Source of the DNA: Amoeboaphelidium protococcarum
Taxonomy: Eukaryota; Aphelidiomycota; Aphelidea
DNA: 64,000 nucleotides
NCBI GenBank assembly: GCA_023515745.1
Contig: JALECJ010000257.1
Coordinates: forward strand, 932,687-996,686
Direction: 5' to 3'
The notes under the pieces are model-generated. The model saw only the letters and a list, made by a program, of their open reading frames with translations, did not search any database and was not told the DNA's origin. Both the position numbers and the translations under genes were made by a program. Below are positions 27,335 to 39,352 of this stretch, in pieces; the first letter of the stretch is position 1, and each line of letters starts with the position of its first letter.

Positions 27335-27933
27335 CTTTGTTTCAATTGAGCCTGGAGTGTGAGTGAGTGTTTGAGCCTGTGAGTGTCGTCTGTGTGGAAG
27401 ACTGACTACTGATGGGGGCAAATGTTATGATAATGCAACCGGTTATCACTGAGAGAAATGGTGATCAATAAAATCTATTAGTGTATATATTTAGAAAATC
27501 TGGCGGTTCCTTGACCACAGGACTAGACAGTACTAAGCAACTACACCCAATATATTTATAAAATGATCGCAGATTGGCTTTGCTGTAACCATAGCGTCGC
27601 TAAGCACTAGGATCAGTGTCATTGCGTTATTGAATGAAGGTAACGACGATCAGGTGTCAACAAATACGGTAGATGTTGTCAATGAACAGCACCTTTGTAG
27701 TTATCTCATCTATCTGTGTTAAAATAAAAAGTGGATCTACAAGAGAACGTGTATTTACAGGGGAAAGTCATACAGTAGATTGATCATGAGTGAAACAGAG
27801 GCCTCGCTTGTATAAGAAACACGCGTTTCGAATAACGAGAGTCTCGCCCATCATCATCGTCCTTAAGGAATCCATTCACTAGAAAGCAAAGCTCTATTAT
27901 CTCTTGAAAAGTTGATTGACATTAGTTTTAAAA
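27335..27933. other. Divergent intergenic region, kinase / cytochrome b561
   Basis: 599 bp between two divergent start codons, so it probably holds both promoters. It has an ACGCGT at 27823 and a short A-rich tract before the plus-strand ATG. No gene is seen. Confidence 0.5.
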
Positions 27934-28674
27934 ATGCTTCGAGGGTTAGCTCTAATTGTGTATAGTTTTTTGTACGTACCGCTGCTGTTCTATACTTGCA
28001 CTAAAGGTCTCAAGACATTTACGCCTTTTGACTTTCACCCACTGGGCATGTGTCTTGGATTCGCTATCTCTGCGTACGGTATACGTGCTTTCGTAACAAA
28101 GTCCGTCGCTCCGATGAGTTACGCTGCTAAGAAGGATAATCACGCTGTACGGAACTTTCTGGCCATCTGTGCAATTAGTTTCGGTGGTATTGCCATCTTC
28201 TACTCCAAATATGTCCAGAAAAAGTATCATTACGAGACTACACACTCTCTGTTTGGCGCTGCTGCGTCGATGTTAATGTTTTTACAATTTGCCGCCGGTT
28301 TCTTAGTGTACAATTACCCAAGTGTCAAAAACTTGGCAGTTTCAGCATTGGGTCTCTCTGGTAAACCTCAGGCTGAAATCAGAAGAGTATTGTGGAATAA
28401 CCATGCCATCAGTGCTGCTTTGGGAACCATACTGATGTTTGCCGCCATGCTGTCCGCCTATTAGAAGGAGTTTATTATTGGACTTCACCAGAGAATGACG
28501 AGGGAAGTTGTCTAAGCCGCAGCTCTATATGCTGGATTAAAACTGAAAGTTGACGATCACACCATGCTCTACGTTGCGTACACTCTGTCCTCGCTTATCT
28601 GTCTGGGTAATCTCGCTCAAATTGGAATGAGATTCATGCCCAAACCGACTCAAGTTGTGGATAAAACGCAATGA
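27934..28674 (+). CDS. Cytochrome b561-type transmembrane electron carrier
   Basis: 246 codons with six hydrophobic segments. Candidate haem ligands are His in DFHPLGMCLG (TM2 start, about residue 36), His in KKYHYETTHSLFG (about 97-102) and His in LWNNHAISA (about 158), spaced as in eukaryotic cytochrome b561 proteins. These move electrons from cytosolic ascorbate across internal membranes, often for iron reduction. The size fits the CYB561D1/D2 group without DOMON domain. TAG at 28462 reads as Gln inside the last loop; in the standard code the protein would stop there after only four segments. The substrate cannot be told from sequence. Confidence 0.8.
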
Positions 28675-28800
28675 TTTTGATCTAAACTACTAACAATATA
28701 TCTTTAATGTAAGCTTAAAATTTTTTCCATCTTGATCTTGGATATTATACGCGTCGAAGGAACCTGCAGATCTCTCTCTTCATAACTTGGTGAAGAAATC

Positions 28801-28872
28801 GTCGGCTTGTCCGTTCTCACGCAGATTTGTTGATCCCCGTTCGGCCGACCACAGATTTATTGTTGATCTGCG
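28801..28872. repeat. Interlaced short repeats upstream of the cystathionine lyase gene
   Basis: GTCGGC (28801) pairs with GCCGAC (28844), and CGCAGAT (28820) with ATCTGCG (28866). CAGATTT-GTTGATC also recurs directly at 28822 and 28852 with three bases inserted. The block lies 80-150 bp before the ATG at 28949. It could be a regulatory site or RNA hairpin; inference only. Confidence 0.35.
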
Positions 28873-28948
28873 CATTCTCATACGTTAACATTGTGCAATC
28901 AGTAAATTCAACTTTATACCACTTTAATCAACTTGTAATTGTCATATA

Positions 28949-30181
<1,233 letters not shown>

Positions 30182-30300
30182 TAATGATCTTTGAAAATAA
30201 ACGGTATTGATAGTCTATTCTAAACTTAAAGTTAAATTATAATAGTTGATTTTATTATTATAATCATGGCATTATAAACTAGTTCAATGCTCTCAGGATT

Positions 30301-30849
30301 TCAAGGACTGTGCTGAGCCTTGGCCACTTTCCCAAATTCATCAGTCTATCTCTGTCTTATTAGGACGGTAGGATCAACCTGAGCATCGAAAGCAAACTAT
30401 TTCACAACCTAGTACTCTCGGTCCTTATTAACTCTTTCCCATCCCTTGGTGTCCAAGTAGCGCTAAACTTCAGGATCTAATCTCTTTGGCGGTGGTCTAG
30501 TTTCCACAGCTTGATTTAAAAGATAGGCACCACCATAGAAAAGGGCAAAGAAGAGTGGAATCCACGCCATATTCTTGATTCCATCCACAAAATTGCCCCA
30601 AGGATCGTGCTTGCCTTGAAAAAATGCATCTTGCAAATCAAATTCTTCATGGATTGGCTCACCAAAATTTCTTCGATGAACATCATCATCCCAACGCTAG
30701 TACGGAGAACGTTCAGTGTGCGACGTCCATTTGATGTCTGTTGGATACAGGCCGTTCTACTGCTAGTCATAGTTCTTTGGCGGTGGGTGCCAGAATCTTT
30801 TCTACAGCAGATTTCGGGTATATAAAGTACCCAGTAATTTGCTCCTCAT
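30301..30849 (-). CDS. NADH:ubiquinone oxidoreductase subunit NDUFB8 (ASHI)-like
   Basis: 182 codons from the ATG at 30849-30847 to TGA at 30303-30301; NDUFB8 is normally about 160-190. The N-terminus (MRSKLLGTLYTRNLLQKRFW) is basic and suits a mitochondrial presequence. The signature RRNFGEPIHEEFD sits just before a membrane helix (NMAWIPLFFALFYGGAYLL), as in ASHI subunits of the complex I membrane arm. A charged C-terminal tail follows. Several TAG codons fall in-frame as Gln. Assignment rests on the NFGEPxHE motif, size and single helix. Confidence 0.75.
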
Positions 30850-31173
30850 AGAAGTTAACATTAGTATCTCTTTATATCTAATCGTAGTATCAAAGTGTTA
30901 ACAGTATGGACAGGAAGAGGACAAACGTTCAGAGTGGAAAGATTAAAGGAAAGAAATAATGACGAGAGAGACAAAAAGAACGAGAAAATCATTGAGCGCT
31001 CAGAAGCGACGGACTGCCTAGTGAGTGACGGCGTATACTCAATACTCAGCCTCACAACTATAATAATAATTGTAATAAAACGCGTTAAATTTAATAATCA
31101 AATTTATATATCAACACAGTTCAATTCATTATTGGTTTACTTTCATTAAATAAGACGTGTTTTCTGACTACAT
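30850..31173. other. Intergenic, NDUFB8 promoter side
   Basis: 324 bp, AT-rich, with an ACGCGT at 31079. A plus-strand ATG at 30904 closes after 18 codons at TGA. No gene is seen. Confidence 0.5.
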
Positions 31174-31347
31174 TCATAACGAGAATAGTAAACGGCAATC
31201 ACTATCAAAGGTAATAATCTTACCATGTGGGTCATATTTTCGCAATTCCAATTTAGGTCCATTCTTTCGCCTCTGCAGAGAATAGAAATATCCTGTGCCA
31301 GCTTGAGAATATACTTTAACAAACGTTCTCAATGTCTTTTTCGCCAT
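31174..31347 (-). CDS. MRPL33: Mitochondrial ribosomal protein bL33m (MRPL33)
   Basis: 57 codons from the ATG at 31347-31345 to TGA at 31176-31174. The sequence follows bL33: MAKKTLRTFVKVYSQAGTGY, then FYSLQRRKNGPKLELRKYDP, with the conserved K-L-x-S/Q-x-A-G-T-G-Y/F-F-Y and P-K-L-x-L-R-K-Y-D-P blocks. The zinc cysteines of some bacterial L33 are absent, as usual in mitochondrial forms. It belongs to the large mitoribosomal subunit near the E site. The C-terminus (HGKIITFDSDCRLLFSL) is variable. Confidence 0.87.
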   Translation of the reverse strand: MAKKTLRTFVKVYSQAGTGYFYSLQRRKNGPKLELRKYDPHGKIITFDSDCRLLFSL

Positions 31348-31836
31348 ATTCAATTTAGTATCACTGTATTCGTCGTGCTTGATGAAGAAGTAAAAGTGAA
31401 AAAATTTAATTAAGCGTTTCTACGTTTACACTTGCTTAAAGTCAATACTATAATATCAAGGGCTGTAGTAATAGATGTTTCGAATCGTTGATTTTTTACG
31501 AAATACAAAGTTTTATCATGTATTATCCTTTCTTTTACTTATTTAAGCCTAATATGGATGAGAACTTTAGGTAATGCAATAAGTATACTGTGGTACTGTA
31601 TTGACCATCAAATCAGATCCTAACCGTCAGATTGAATCACACCGTTGTTGTAGACATGGCTGATCGCAGCTTTTTTACTTGTGAAAATTGATTATCGATC
31701 GTGGGGCTGCAAGATCAAATTGATCACGTTTCAGGGCCGTTAAGTTGGAGATTTTTCAACAATCTACCCCACAAAATCTCCAATTTAAATTTCACAAGTT
31801 ACGGCGATCCTCTTAATTTGTCATCCGTCAGCTAAA
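31348..31836. other. Divergent intergenic region, mL33 / membrane protein
   Basis: 489 bp between divergent starts, containing the nested inverted repeat listed separately. No gene is seen. Confidence 0.5.
31677..31798. repeat. Nested imperfect inverted repeat, about 120 bp
   Basis: Outer arms ACTTGTGAAA (31678-31687) and TTTCACAAGT (31790-31799). Inner arms TTGGAGATTTT (31745-31755) and AAAATCTCCAA (31773-31783) are perfect over 11 bp with a 17-bp loop. The left arm also carries GTGGGG (31701) matching CCCCAC (31767-31772). It ends about 40 bp before the ATG at 31837, so it could be a 5' UTR RNA structure, a regulatory site or a small non-autonomous element relic. Confidence 0.45.
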
Positions 31837-32451
31837 ATGATTATGGAAGTACTTGAGAACATTTAATAGCAAGTTATCGCGGCAATTCTTGAAAGTGAAA
31901 ACCTAGGCGTGTACTAGGCGTACATTATCGGTTCTCTACTTATTTGCCTTGTCATTAGCTTGATTGGGCAATTCTTTTGGCTATGTTATCCACCGAGAAG
32001 CAAGTAAGGAAAGTAAGTTGTTTCCATCGTTGGCACTATAGTTGTGTTTGTAGTGAGTGCATTCCCATTCTGTCTGATGCTTTTAATAATCTCCCCATTA
32101 ATCTTCATTGCACTGCCCGTGTTTCTCATGGCTGTTATGTTTCACATGTCTTACGGATACGTTCGCGTCTGCATGATTCCTGCTAAAGACTGGACCGCGA
32201 TCAATTATTTTCAGTTTGAACTATCCGTTGCTAGCTGGATATGCTTTGACTCTTTTGTGATTACAATTATTTTTGGATCTGTTGGTGAGATTGCCATCGC
32301 TGTGGCTTGTTTCATTTGTTTCGTGTTGCGTTGGGGAACCGCTCTTTGGAAGTTTTATCAGCTGATCTCCCATAATTAGAATAAGAACACGGCTGAGTTC
32401 GATAAGCTGCCATTGAAATGTTATTCTGAGAAAATGGCGCAAGTAGTTTGA
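31837..32451 (+). CDS. Multi-pass membrane protein, family not recognised
   Basis: 204 codons. After a polar N-terminus (ENIQQQVIAAILESENLG) there are four to five hydrophobic segments: about 28-48 (IIGSLLICLVISLIGQFFW), 62-85, 86-106, 135-155 and 158-175. The C-terminal 25 residues are cytosolic-looking and charged. Three TAA/TAG codons within the first 30 residues and two between TM1 and TM2 read as Gln; no splice signals fit to remove them. No motif was recognised. It shares a divergent promoter region with mL33, and another membrane protein gene lies just downstream on the same strand. Confidence 0.6.
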
Positions 32452-32778
32452 AAGCTCCAGTGAAACGTTATGTGCTATTTCTGAGTGAATTTGAAATGTT
32501 TCGCTTCCACCTTTTAAGACGAAATCACTCCTTCGCGCTGTTTCTAGCGGCATTTTATCTATTGGAGGTTGTTTGAAAGGCACCTCTCAGTCTTTAATTT
32601 CTTCATATTAATGCAACGCGACTCTGAATATTGCTTTGTAAATAACTGATTCAATTTAGTTCGAACAATACGATACGCGACTTATCCGCATCAAGTGAAA
32701 GTTGCGATCAACACGATTTTTCTCTGCTTCTATCGGACTCATTTCCAACCATAAATTAACATAAACTATAAGTGTATC
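32452..32778. other. Intergenic
   Basis: 327 bp between two plus-strand genes; nothing recognised. A minus-strand ORF spanning 32583-32221 is antisense to the preceding gene and was rejected. Confidence 0.5.
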
Positions 32779-33795
32779 ATGAAATACTTTGCTTTGTTTT
32801 TAATAGTACTCTACTTGACTAAGCCTAACATTGATGAGTTCATGGCTGCTACGAAAGCTAATACTGCAGGATGGCAAGTTGCGAGTCCAATGACCACGCG
32901 TAATTAGCTAGAGTATCGCGATCTTTTGGTTGTCTCTGCGATGAAAGTCAACAACTAGCGATTTGTCAAAGATGAATGGTATCTTGGAGCATTGAAGCTG
33001 TGGATACCTTTACCATACGCTGCAGCTGATCAAGTGCTGTAATACCCACTTCTGTCGCGTTGTAACTATCGCGGTGTTAATTTAGGGAACAACTGTCTCT
33101 GTCTGCCAAGTTACTCTGCCAGCAGTTAATGTAAAAAATTGTCCCGTTTTGTGTCACTATATCATCATTTACCTAAATCTTTGCGACCATCAAAGAAGGA
33201 TAAATTTGGATATTATTAACTTCTTCGTGAAGTCTCAGTTCTAGAGTTAATTCTATCTGTGAGCGTATGTGGTTATGTATTCGGATCTTTATTTGGAGGA
33301 GGCTTTATGTATCGACACTTTACACTGTCATGGTATAGTTTGCGGAGATGGAGAGTTTGGACTATATTCACTTGGCCATTTAATCACGCATCTCTATTCA
33401 ATCTGGCGTGGACGGTTTACTTGATTTACTCTGTTAGTGTGACTAATTATCAAACTTTGGGAGATAAAAATTTTGGTAAGGCTTTGCTCTGCGTTTGGTT
33501 CTCAATGACGATCTTGTCAGTATTTTATGGATGTGTTATATCACGCAATCATAATCTGGCATCCATGTCATTGATCTTAGTAGCTGTTGCGATTTATGCA
33601 GGTATTCGCAACCTGAGACTGGATGATCTGTACAGAAGAGGATATGATTTATAATTTACTTAAAGCGAGATATTTATCTTTCGACTCGTCGCGTATCAAC
33701 TAATTTATGATGTGTTTGTCAATGCATCTCTATCTTTGGTAACTCTGATTTGGCCTGTGGCAAGTGCTGTAGTGTGTCAAGTATTTATTATATGA
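32779..33795 (+). CDS. Multi-pass membrane protein with N-terminal signal, possibly rhomboid/derlin-like
   Basis: 338 codons. Residues 1-14 (MKYFALFLIVLYLT) look like a signal peptide. A domain of about 130 residues with six or so Cys follows, ending at a basic stretch, then five or six membrane segments from about residue 155. The segment YRHFTLSWYSLRRWRVWTIF then TWPFNHASLFNLAWTVYLI has the layout of the rhomboid superfamily L1 loop and first helices (W-R-x-x-T-x-x-F-x-H-x-S). No GxSG catalytic serine is visible, so if related it would be a pseudoprotease. This is a weak, pattern-based suggestion; a plain unknown membrane protein is equally possible. In the standard code it would break at more than six TAR codons. 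Confidence 0.45.
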
Positions 33796-33887
33796 AGATA
33801 ATGTACAATTTTAAAAACTCTATCACATCGTTTTGTTCACTTTCATTCACTCTCAACATTACAACATCCTTTTCTACCAAACAAGTA

Positions 33888-35515
33888 TCATATAAAATGC
33901 CAGACCTCGATCGACTTAATCTCAAACGAGTGCCTACTATGGAGACTTTTGTTATGAAAAGTTTTACACGTATTAGTGGTGCCTTTGGTCAGAGATTCAT
34001 CGATAGATAGACCAAAGTGTGCACCACCACCGCCTATCGCCATATACTTGTTAGTACCAGAAATAAATAGTGACGCACCATCAGTCAAAGCTTTCACCTG
34101 CTCAGCATTGTCGGCATGCACATGAAATCCGACCCAGCGATAGGCATGATCATGAGGTGCAAGAGTAAAGAGAAATGTCTCTGACGATCCAAAGAATCGC
34201 CCATCAAGCGAATGTCCTTGCCATGAGTCGGAGAGGAATGCGCCCAAGATGTGATCATCTAGTGTTTGGATGAGCAGCACCTGAGGCGCCTCTATCGCGC
34301 ACTCTTTATACAACGATGCCAATCGATAACCATGTATCTCAGTGCTGAACAGCAACTTCATAAAGTGGCCCTTGTACTTTTTTGGGATGAACTAGTACAG
34401 ATACTTCCAATCTTGGTCTTTCATGAATGAGCTCTGAGACTTTAGCATCGGCATCACTTTGTAATCTTGTGGTGAGAGCGTCATATCAGCCGAGTTACCA
34501 CTAGCCAGCAAATCAGTCTTAACCTTCACCTTCAGACCTTCAATCTAATTACGACTAAGTTATATGTTGAACGCCGTGTCGGACAGCTTATCATCATCTA
34601 CTCCTAGTTTGAACTCTTCTTTTAGCATTAATTCATCAAGTTACTGGACATTGGTACACTTGAGCATCTGCGGTCCACGTAATATCAACATTGCAACGCC
34701 ATATCGAATAATCACCTTATAGCCCTCCATAAGAAAGCTATCAAGCATTCTAAACTCGCAGCCAATGTCCATAGAGTTCAAAAGAAATTCATTTATCCAT
34801 TTTATCCAAAGATCAGAGTTATTGCTGATGTTACGGAGATGTTTGACGATCTTTGGCGCGATTTACTGAGCAACTTCAGCGAAAACCTGGTAGAAATGCA
34901 TCATCTCCTGCAGGTTGATTGGCAGGTACATCCACTTGTCGTTTCGTTGAGCTTGAGACACCATGATCTTGGCAATACCATACACTTGGTCTTCATTCAG
35001 GTTATGTAGCAGTAAGGCCACCACATTTGGTAGCATGGGACTGTACTCCAATAGAGGAAAGTCGTGACTAAGCAGAATTAGAATAACTTTAACAACAGAT
35101 TCACCGTACGGACTGAGCGCAAAGAGCGAGAAATCAATTGCGCCTCCAAACGTAGGATAAGAGCTGTTACTTGCTGTATACTTCACCAGATCTTCAGCTT
35201 AGATGTTGATCGACTTGAGAGCACTCACAAAATCATAGTCATGCTCAGCGATTGTGGATAGTTTCATAATCTGAGGCCACACTAGGCTTCTGATTTCATT
35301 AGGAATTGACTCTCTGATCAGCTTCTTCAACTTTTGGCGATACTTTTCGTCTTCCATCCATAACTTTAACTGTCGACTATCGCTCCAGACAGTGGAAGAG
35401 AATTTCTACACTTCACATGATAATAATAGTTTGATGTTGTATTGTTGAGTATTATATGGCCTACTTTGCTAAACTTGATAGCCTAGTATTTCTTTTAATC
35501 AACTAACGAAGGCAT
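33888..35515 (-). CDS. TBC-TLDc domain protein (TBC1D24-like), two exons
   Basis: Exon 1 is 35515-35465 (17 codons) and exon 2 is 35405-33888, giving 522 codons; the 59-nt intron is GTAGGC...TGTAG. The TBC RabGAP-like domain begins with LIRESIPNEIRSLVWPQI and runs to about residue 260. The TLDc domain spans about residues 365-522 (LLFSTEIHGYRLASLY, LGAFLSDSW, GSSETFLFTLAP, GGAHFGLSIDESLTKG, FEIKSIEVWHF). This pairing is that of TBC1D24, which acts in vesicle traffic and V-ATPase/oxidative-stress biology. The TBC catalytic IxxDxxR and YxQ fingers are not visible, so GAP activity is doubtful. If exon 1 is wrong, the next ATG is at 35357 and 489 codons remain. Confidence 0.82.
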
Positions 35516-35881
35516 TTATTTGACTAGATTCAAGAGAGTTTGTATTTCACGAGTCGATTTGTATAACTTTAAGGAGAGAGATGGAATGTAAAGTAAAAAG
35601 AATCCTTATCGCTTATCGCAAAGTATTATCATTAAGATTGATATTTATATGAGGCCCATTATGCGCAATTAACCGATGCTATTTACAGGCCATTTGTAAT
35701 TTCTCATGCCTTAAATGGCAACATGTGCTCTTGATTTGGCTACGTGAAACAAACATCACGCGGAAATTTTAAACTGCGCTTTTATCTCGAGTTATAAAAT
35801 CTCTTTATAATTACTTTTACTTTTTATCATCTGCAAGCTTTGAATTTATATCTTCATTTGTATTAGGCAAGTTTATAAGAA
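35516..35881. other. Divergent intergenic region, TBC-TLDc / MARCH
   Basis: 366 bp, AT-rich, between divergent start codons. No gene is seen. Confidence 0.5.
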
Positions 35882-36523
35882 ATGAAGGGACATGCAGATG
35901 TGATACGTTAAATAGATAATCAACCGCTTCTGAATGGTGGCAATGACGCGTCTCTCAAGTCTGATACTGGTAGTAAGACGCATTAAATGCATCAAATTCA
36001 GACATCTCATAATCTGAAAACCAATACTAAATTGTAAGAGCTGATGACAATGCCATTGACACCTTTCACAGCGTCGCCAAAATCTGGCATGTATCGTTGT
36101 TTCATCTGCTGGGAATCATCTGGAGCCTCGGATGAGTTTATACTGCCTTGCAAGTGCAAGAATGAGAATTTAAAGTTTGCTCATACAAAGTGTATTGAGC
36201 GGTGGGTGAATGACAATGGCAAGACGTCATGTGCTGTATGCACGGCACCATACAAATTTCAAGTAGATCATTTGTCGGCAAGTGCGATACTCCGCAAAAA
36301 TTTCTGGATTCTACTCTCATTTCTGATATAGATCACTCTCCCCCTCAGCATCTACCTTATATTGTATCTGAATGGCGCTCTTTCTCACGTTAATGGTGTG
36401 CTTATTGCAGCTCATCTTCTAATGCTTCTGGTGATGTACGCAGCGTTCACTATACACGTCTTCTCCGGTCTTGATAGATATAAAAAGAAGGTGATTGCGT
36501 CGGAAGACATTCAAAGAGTTTGA
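35882..36523 (+). CDS. MARCH-type RING-CH E3 ubiquitin ligase, membrane anchored
   Basis: 213 codons. The RING-CH zinc domain at about residues 71-116 has CFIC, then CKC, HTKCIERW and CAVC, that is C4HC3 with His at the fifth position and the conserved Trp after ERW. Two membrane helices follow (ILLSFLIQITLPLSIYLILY and VLIAAHLLMLLVMYAAFTI) with a short hairpin, the usual MARCH topology with RING and tail in the cytosol. Such ligases ubiquitinate membrane proteins for endocytosis or ER degradation. The N-terminal about 65 residues are polar and unstructured; several of their Gln codons are TAA. Confidence 0.9.
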
Positions 36524-36950
36524 CATACTCTTACCTGATTTGAATTTAATAGAATATAGACAAAATCAACACTCTTTATCTACATTTTAATCACAATTTC
36601 TGCCCACTTAACTCTTACAGCACTTACATCTGAAGTGTATACGTGTCGCATTTTGTAATATAAGATTGCAACTATTGCCTTCGATTACAAAGCAAAATGT
36701 TAACACGATAAATTGCAATCGCAAACAGCACCATCAGTCCACTAAAGTATAAAATTTCACCCTTCATAATCAACACAAGTTTCTCCAACGATATCTGCAT
36801 CTTGGTTGCCGCATATAAAATATTGACGTTATTACTCGGTGTAAACTCAATCCAAAGTACTGTAAGTGTAGATAGAGAGATCACCTCCTGAAAACTGTGA
36901 CAATCACACAGCATTGAGTCACCGCTCCATCTTTCTCTCTCTCTCTCTTA
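36524..36950. other. Intergenic region upstream of DBP3 with a weak minus-strand ORF
   Basis: 427 bp. A minus-strand ORF of 107 codons (36914-36591) includes one hydrophobic helix (GLMVLFAIAIYRVNILL). A GTAAGT and a TGTAG in its 3' part could form a 48-nt intron, but the product then runs antisense into the MARCH gene. I treat it as unproven. A (CT)n tract at 36934-36948 ends 2 bp before the DBP3 ATG. Confidence 0.3.
36934..36948. repeat. CT dinucleotide run just before the DBP3 start codon
   Basis: Pure TC/CT repeat of 15 bases followed by TA and the ATG at 36951. It could be a pyrimidine initiator or 5' UTR element, or a plain microsatellite. Confidence 0.5.
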
Positions 36951-38459
36951 ATGTCAGAAACGCGTGCGAGATCTGAAATCACAATGGCTGAGCAAAAAGT
37001 GAAAAAGTAAAAGAAGCATAGACGCGATGAGACTGATGAAGAGCGTGCGGCTCGTAAGTAATTAAAGAAGCAGAAGTAGCAGTAATAGTTGAAGTAAATA
37101 GGCACTCCACAGGATACTACTGCTGTAAAGCATGATACTCAAGATTCTGTAGCTGCGTGGCTGAAGGAGAATGATATCGTGTTGAGTAATGCTGGTGATT
37201 GGAAGCCTTGGTACACGTTTGATCAGGTCGATTTACCCAAAGATACTTTGAGCATCACCAAGAAATTTGATAAGCCTACTCCTATTCAAAGCTGTGCATG
37301 GCCTGTTATCGCAGCTGGACGTGATTTGATAGGTATCAGTTCAACGGGGAGTGGCAAGTCGCTGGCGTTTGGTATTCCAGCCCTGGCTCACCTCGTGCGT
37401 GAACGAGTTGATTTCGGTAGAAGAAAGCGTCTACCTCGCGTACTTGTTCTATCTCCTACCAGAGAATTGGCTCTGCAGATTTTTGAGTAGATCTAAGAAG
37501 CATCGTAAGGGATGAAATGCGCGTCCGTATGTGTCTATGGTGGTGTTCCCAAGTATGAGTAGAGAGAAATGTTCAAAAATGGCGTTGACATTGTCATTGG
37601 ATGTGCTGGTCGTCTTGTTGATCTGATGGAAGATGGCTCATGGAAGCTGTCTGATATTGATTATATCGTGCTGGATGAGGCTGATAGAATGCTGGATCTT
37701 GGATTTGAGAAAGAGGTGCGCAAGCTGATATCTGCCACCAAAAGTAAGCGTTAGGTGGTTATGTTCAGTGCCACTTGGCCAGAGTCTATCCACAAGTTAT
37801 CTCAAGAGTATATGCATAATCCGGCAAAGATTGTTGTCGGCCAAGAGCAGGCTGCCAACGTGAATATCACCTAAATTGTAGATGTCATTGAGCCTCATCA
37901 GAAAGAGTAAAGGCTACTGGATCTGCTTCAAAAATATCACAAGAAGAGAGATAATCGTATCCTGATATTCGCTCTGTACAAGAAGGAAGCGTCTAGATTG
38001 GAACAGTTCCTGACGCGTAAAGGATGGTCAGCTGTAGCTATTCATGGTGATATGAATCAGACGCAGAGACTTGATAGCTTTGATAAGTTTAGAAGTGGAA
38101 AGGTGCCATTGCTTATTGCAACTGATGTTGCGTCTAGAGGCTTAGATATACCCAAGGTGGAGTATGTGATCAATTTCACCTTCCCGCTCACCATTGAAGA
38201 TTACATTCATCGTATTGGAAGAACTGGTCGCGCCGGTAGTACTGGTATTGCTCATACTTTCTTCACGCTGCATGAGAAATCAAAGGCGGGTGAGTTGGTT
38301 AATGTGCTGAGACAGGCTGACCAGAAAGTGCCTCAAGATTTAATGAATTTCGGTACCGCTGTCAAGAAGAAGGAGCATAGCGCGTATGGTGCATTTTTCA
38401 AGGATGTAGATACTGCCGCTAAGCCAACCAAGATAACATTTGATTCCGACTCTGAGTGA
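36951..38459 (+). CDS. DBP3: DEAD-box RNA helicase Dbp3-like
   Basis: 502 codons, intronless. An N-terminal basic, Lys/Gln-rich segment (KKQKQQQQQLKQ) precedes the helicase core. Motifs in order: Q motif [10 protein letters not shown], motif I SSTGSGKS, Ia [51 protein letters not shown] and [12 protein letters not shown]. The C-terminal [15 protein letters not shown] closely matches the end of yeast Dbp3, a nucleolar helicase of 60S/ITS1 pre-rRNA processing. Gln codons following PTRELALQ and in the N-terminal run are TAR. A CT tract lies directly before the ATG. Confidence 0.95.
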
Positions 38460-39352
38460 TTTTAAAAATTAAAGGTTGACCAAGTTTTTATTCACATTTG
38501 GGTGGCTTAAATGTTTTAATTGATTGGTTAACGGATACTCCTTTTGGTCATGACACTAAATTTGTACACAAGACAATGCTCAATATTTCAGTCGGTATGC
38601 CAATTTTTAACGGTATTAATTTGTTCCACTATAAAAATGCAAGTTCAATGTAAAAAGCGAACAGGCACATCATCTGTTAACACCAAAATAGCAATACTAA
38701 CCAACTGACTGGAACAGCTAAACGTGAGATCAATGATAAATCACAAACAAAAAAATTAGTCAATCGATCTGTTGACATCTTCGGTGACATTCGCACCAAT
38801 CATAGCGAACCAATGCTGGCCCCAGTGACCACATCTTTCTCATCGGCGTTGTGTGTGCTGCTTTGGTAATCATCACATTTCCTCCGTGGTGCTATTTTTC
38901 ATTTCGCTTCCTCTCCTTATTCTCAAGTCCTCACATTTTAGCGCAGCCCTAGGCCGATCGATCGACGAATATATTTATCGACTCAAAAGAGAGTTACTGC
39001 ACTGAAAAGCAAGCGACGACCAACCCCAGCGCGATCTGAATTTCTTCCTGCCCGACGACTCACAAAGTGACGACAACGACGACAATTGACTAACTGACTG
39101 AAAATACATCAACCAAGAGACAAAACAACTGAATACACTCATCGCTACTATTATTACTGGACAAGCATCATTAATATCATCATCGTCATCACAACCAGAT
39201 TGTTAGAGTGTGAATAATTTGGAATAATCGCTGGATAATATTAAGTGGAAAAAGAGTGTCAACTAAGCTTTGGATTTTATATCTGATTATTAGTAACAGT
39301 GGTAAAAGATTTTTTAATATTAGCAAGTAGAAGAAGTATTGTCTTCGAAAAT
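38460..39352. other. Long intergenic/5' UTR region before the HAL5-like kinase
   Basis: 893 bp, the longest gap in the window. It contains CCAAT boxes at 38796 and 38810, a GATCGATCGA stretch near 38957, and CGAC-rich then AT-rich sequence. No ORF or structured RNA was convincing. It may hold a complex promoter and a long leader for the kinase gene. Confidence 0.5.
38796..38814 (+). promoter_or_regulatory. Paired CCAAT boxes
   Basis: CCAAT at 38796-38800 and 38810-38814, same orientation as the downstream kinase gene but about 540 bp before its ATG; a regulatory role is inferred only. Confidence 0.35.

Noticed and set aside
32221-32583. Minus-strand ORF opposite the 204-residue membrane protein gene
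   Set aside because: Shadow of the plus-strand gene, which has a coherent hydrophobic profile.
36591-36914. Minus-strand 107-codon ORF with one hydrophobic helix
   Set aside because: Length is within chance for a one-stop code and no family match; not listed as a gene.
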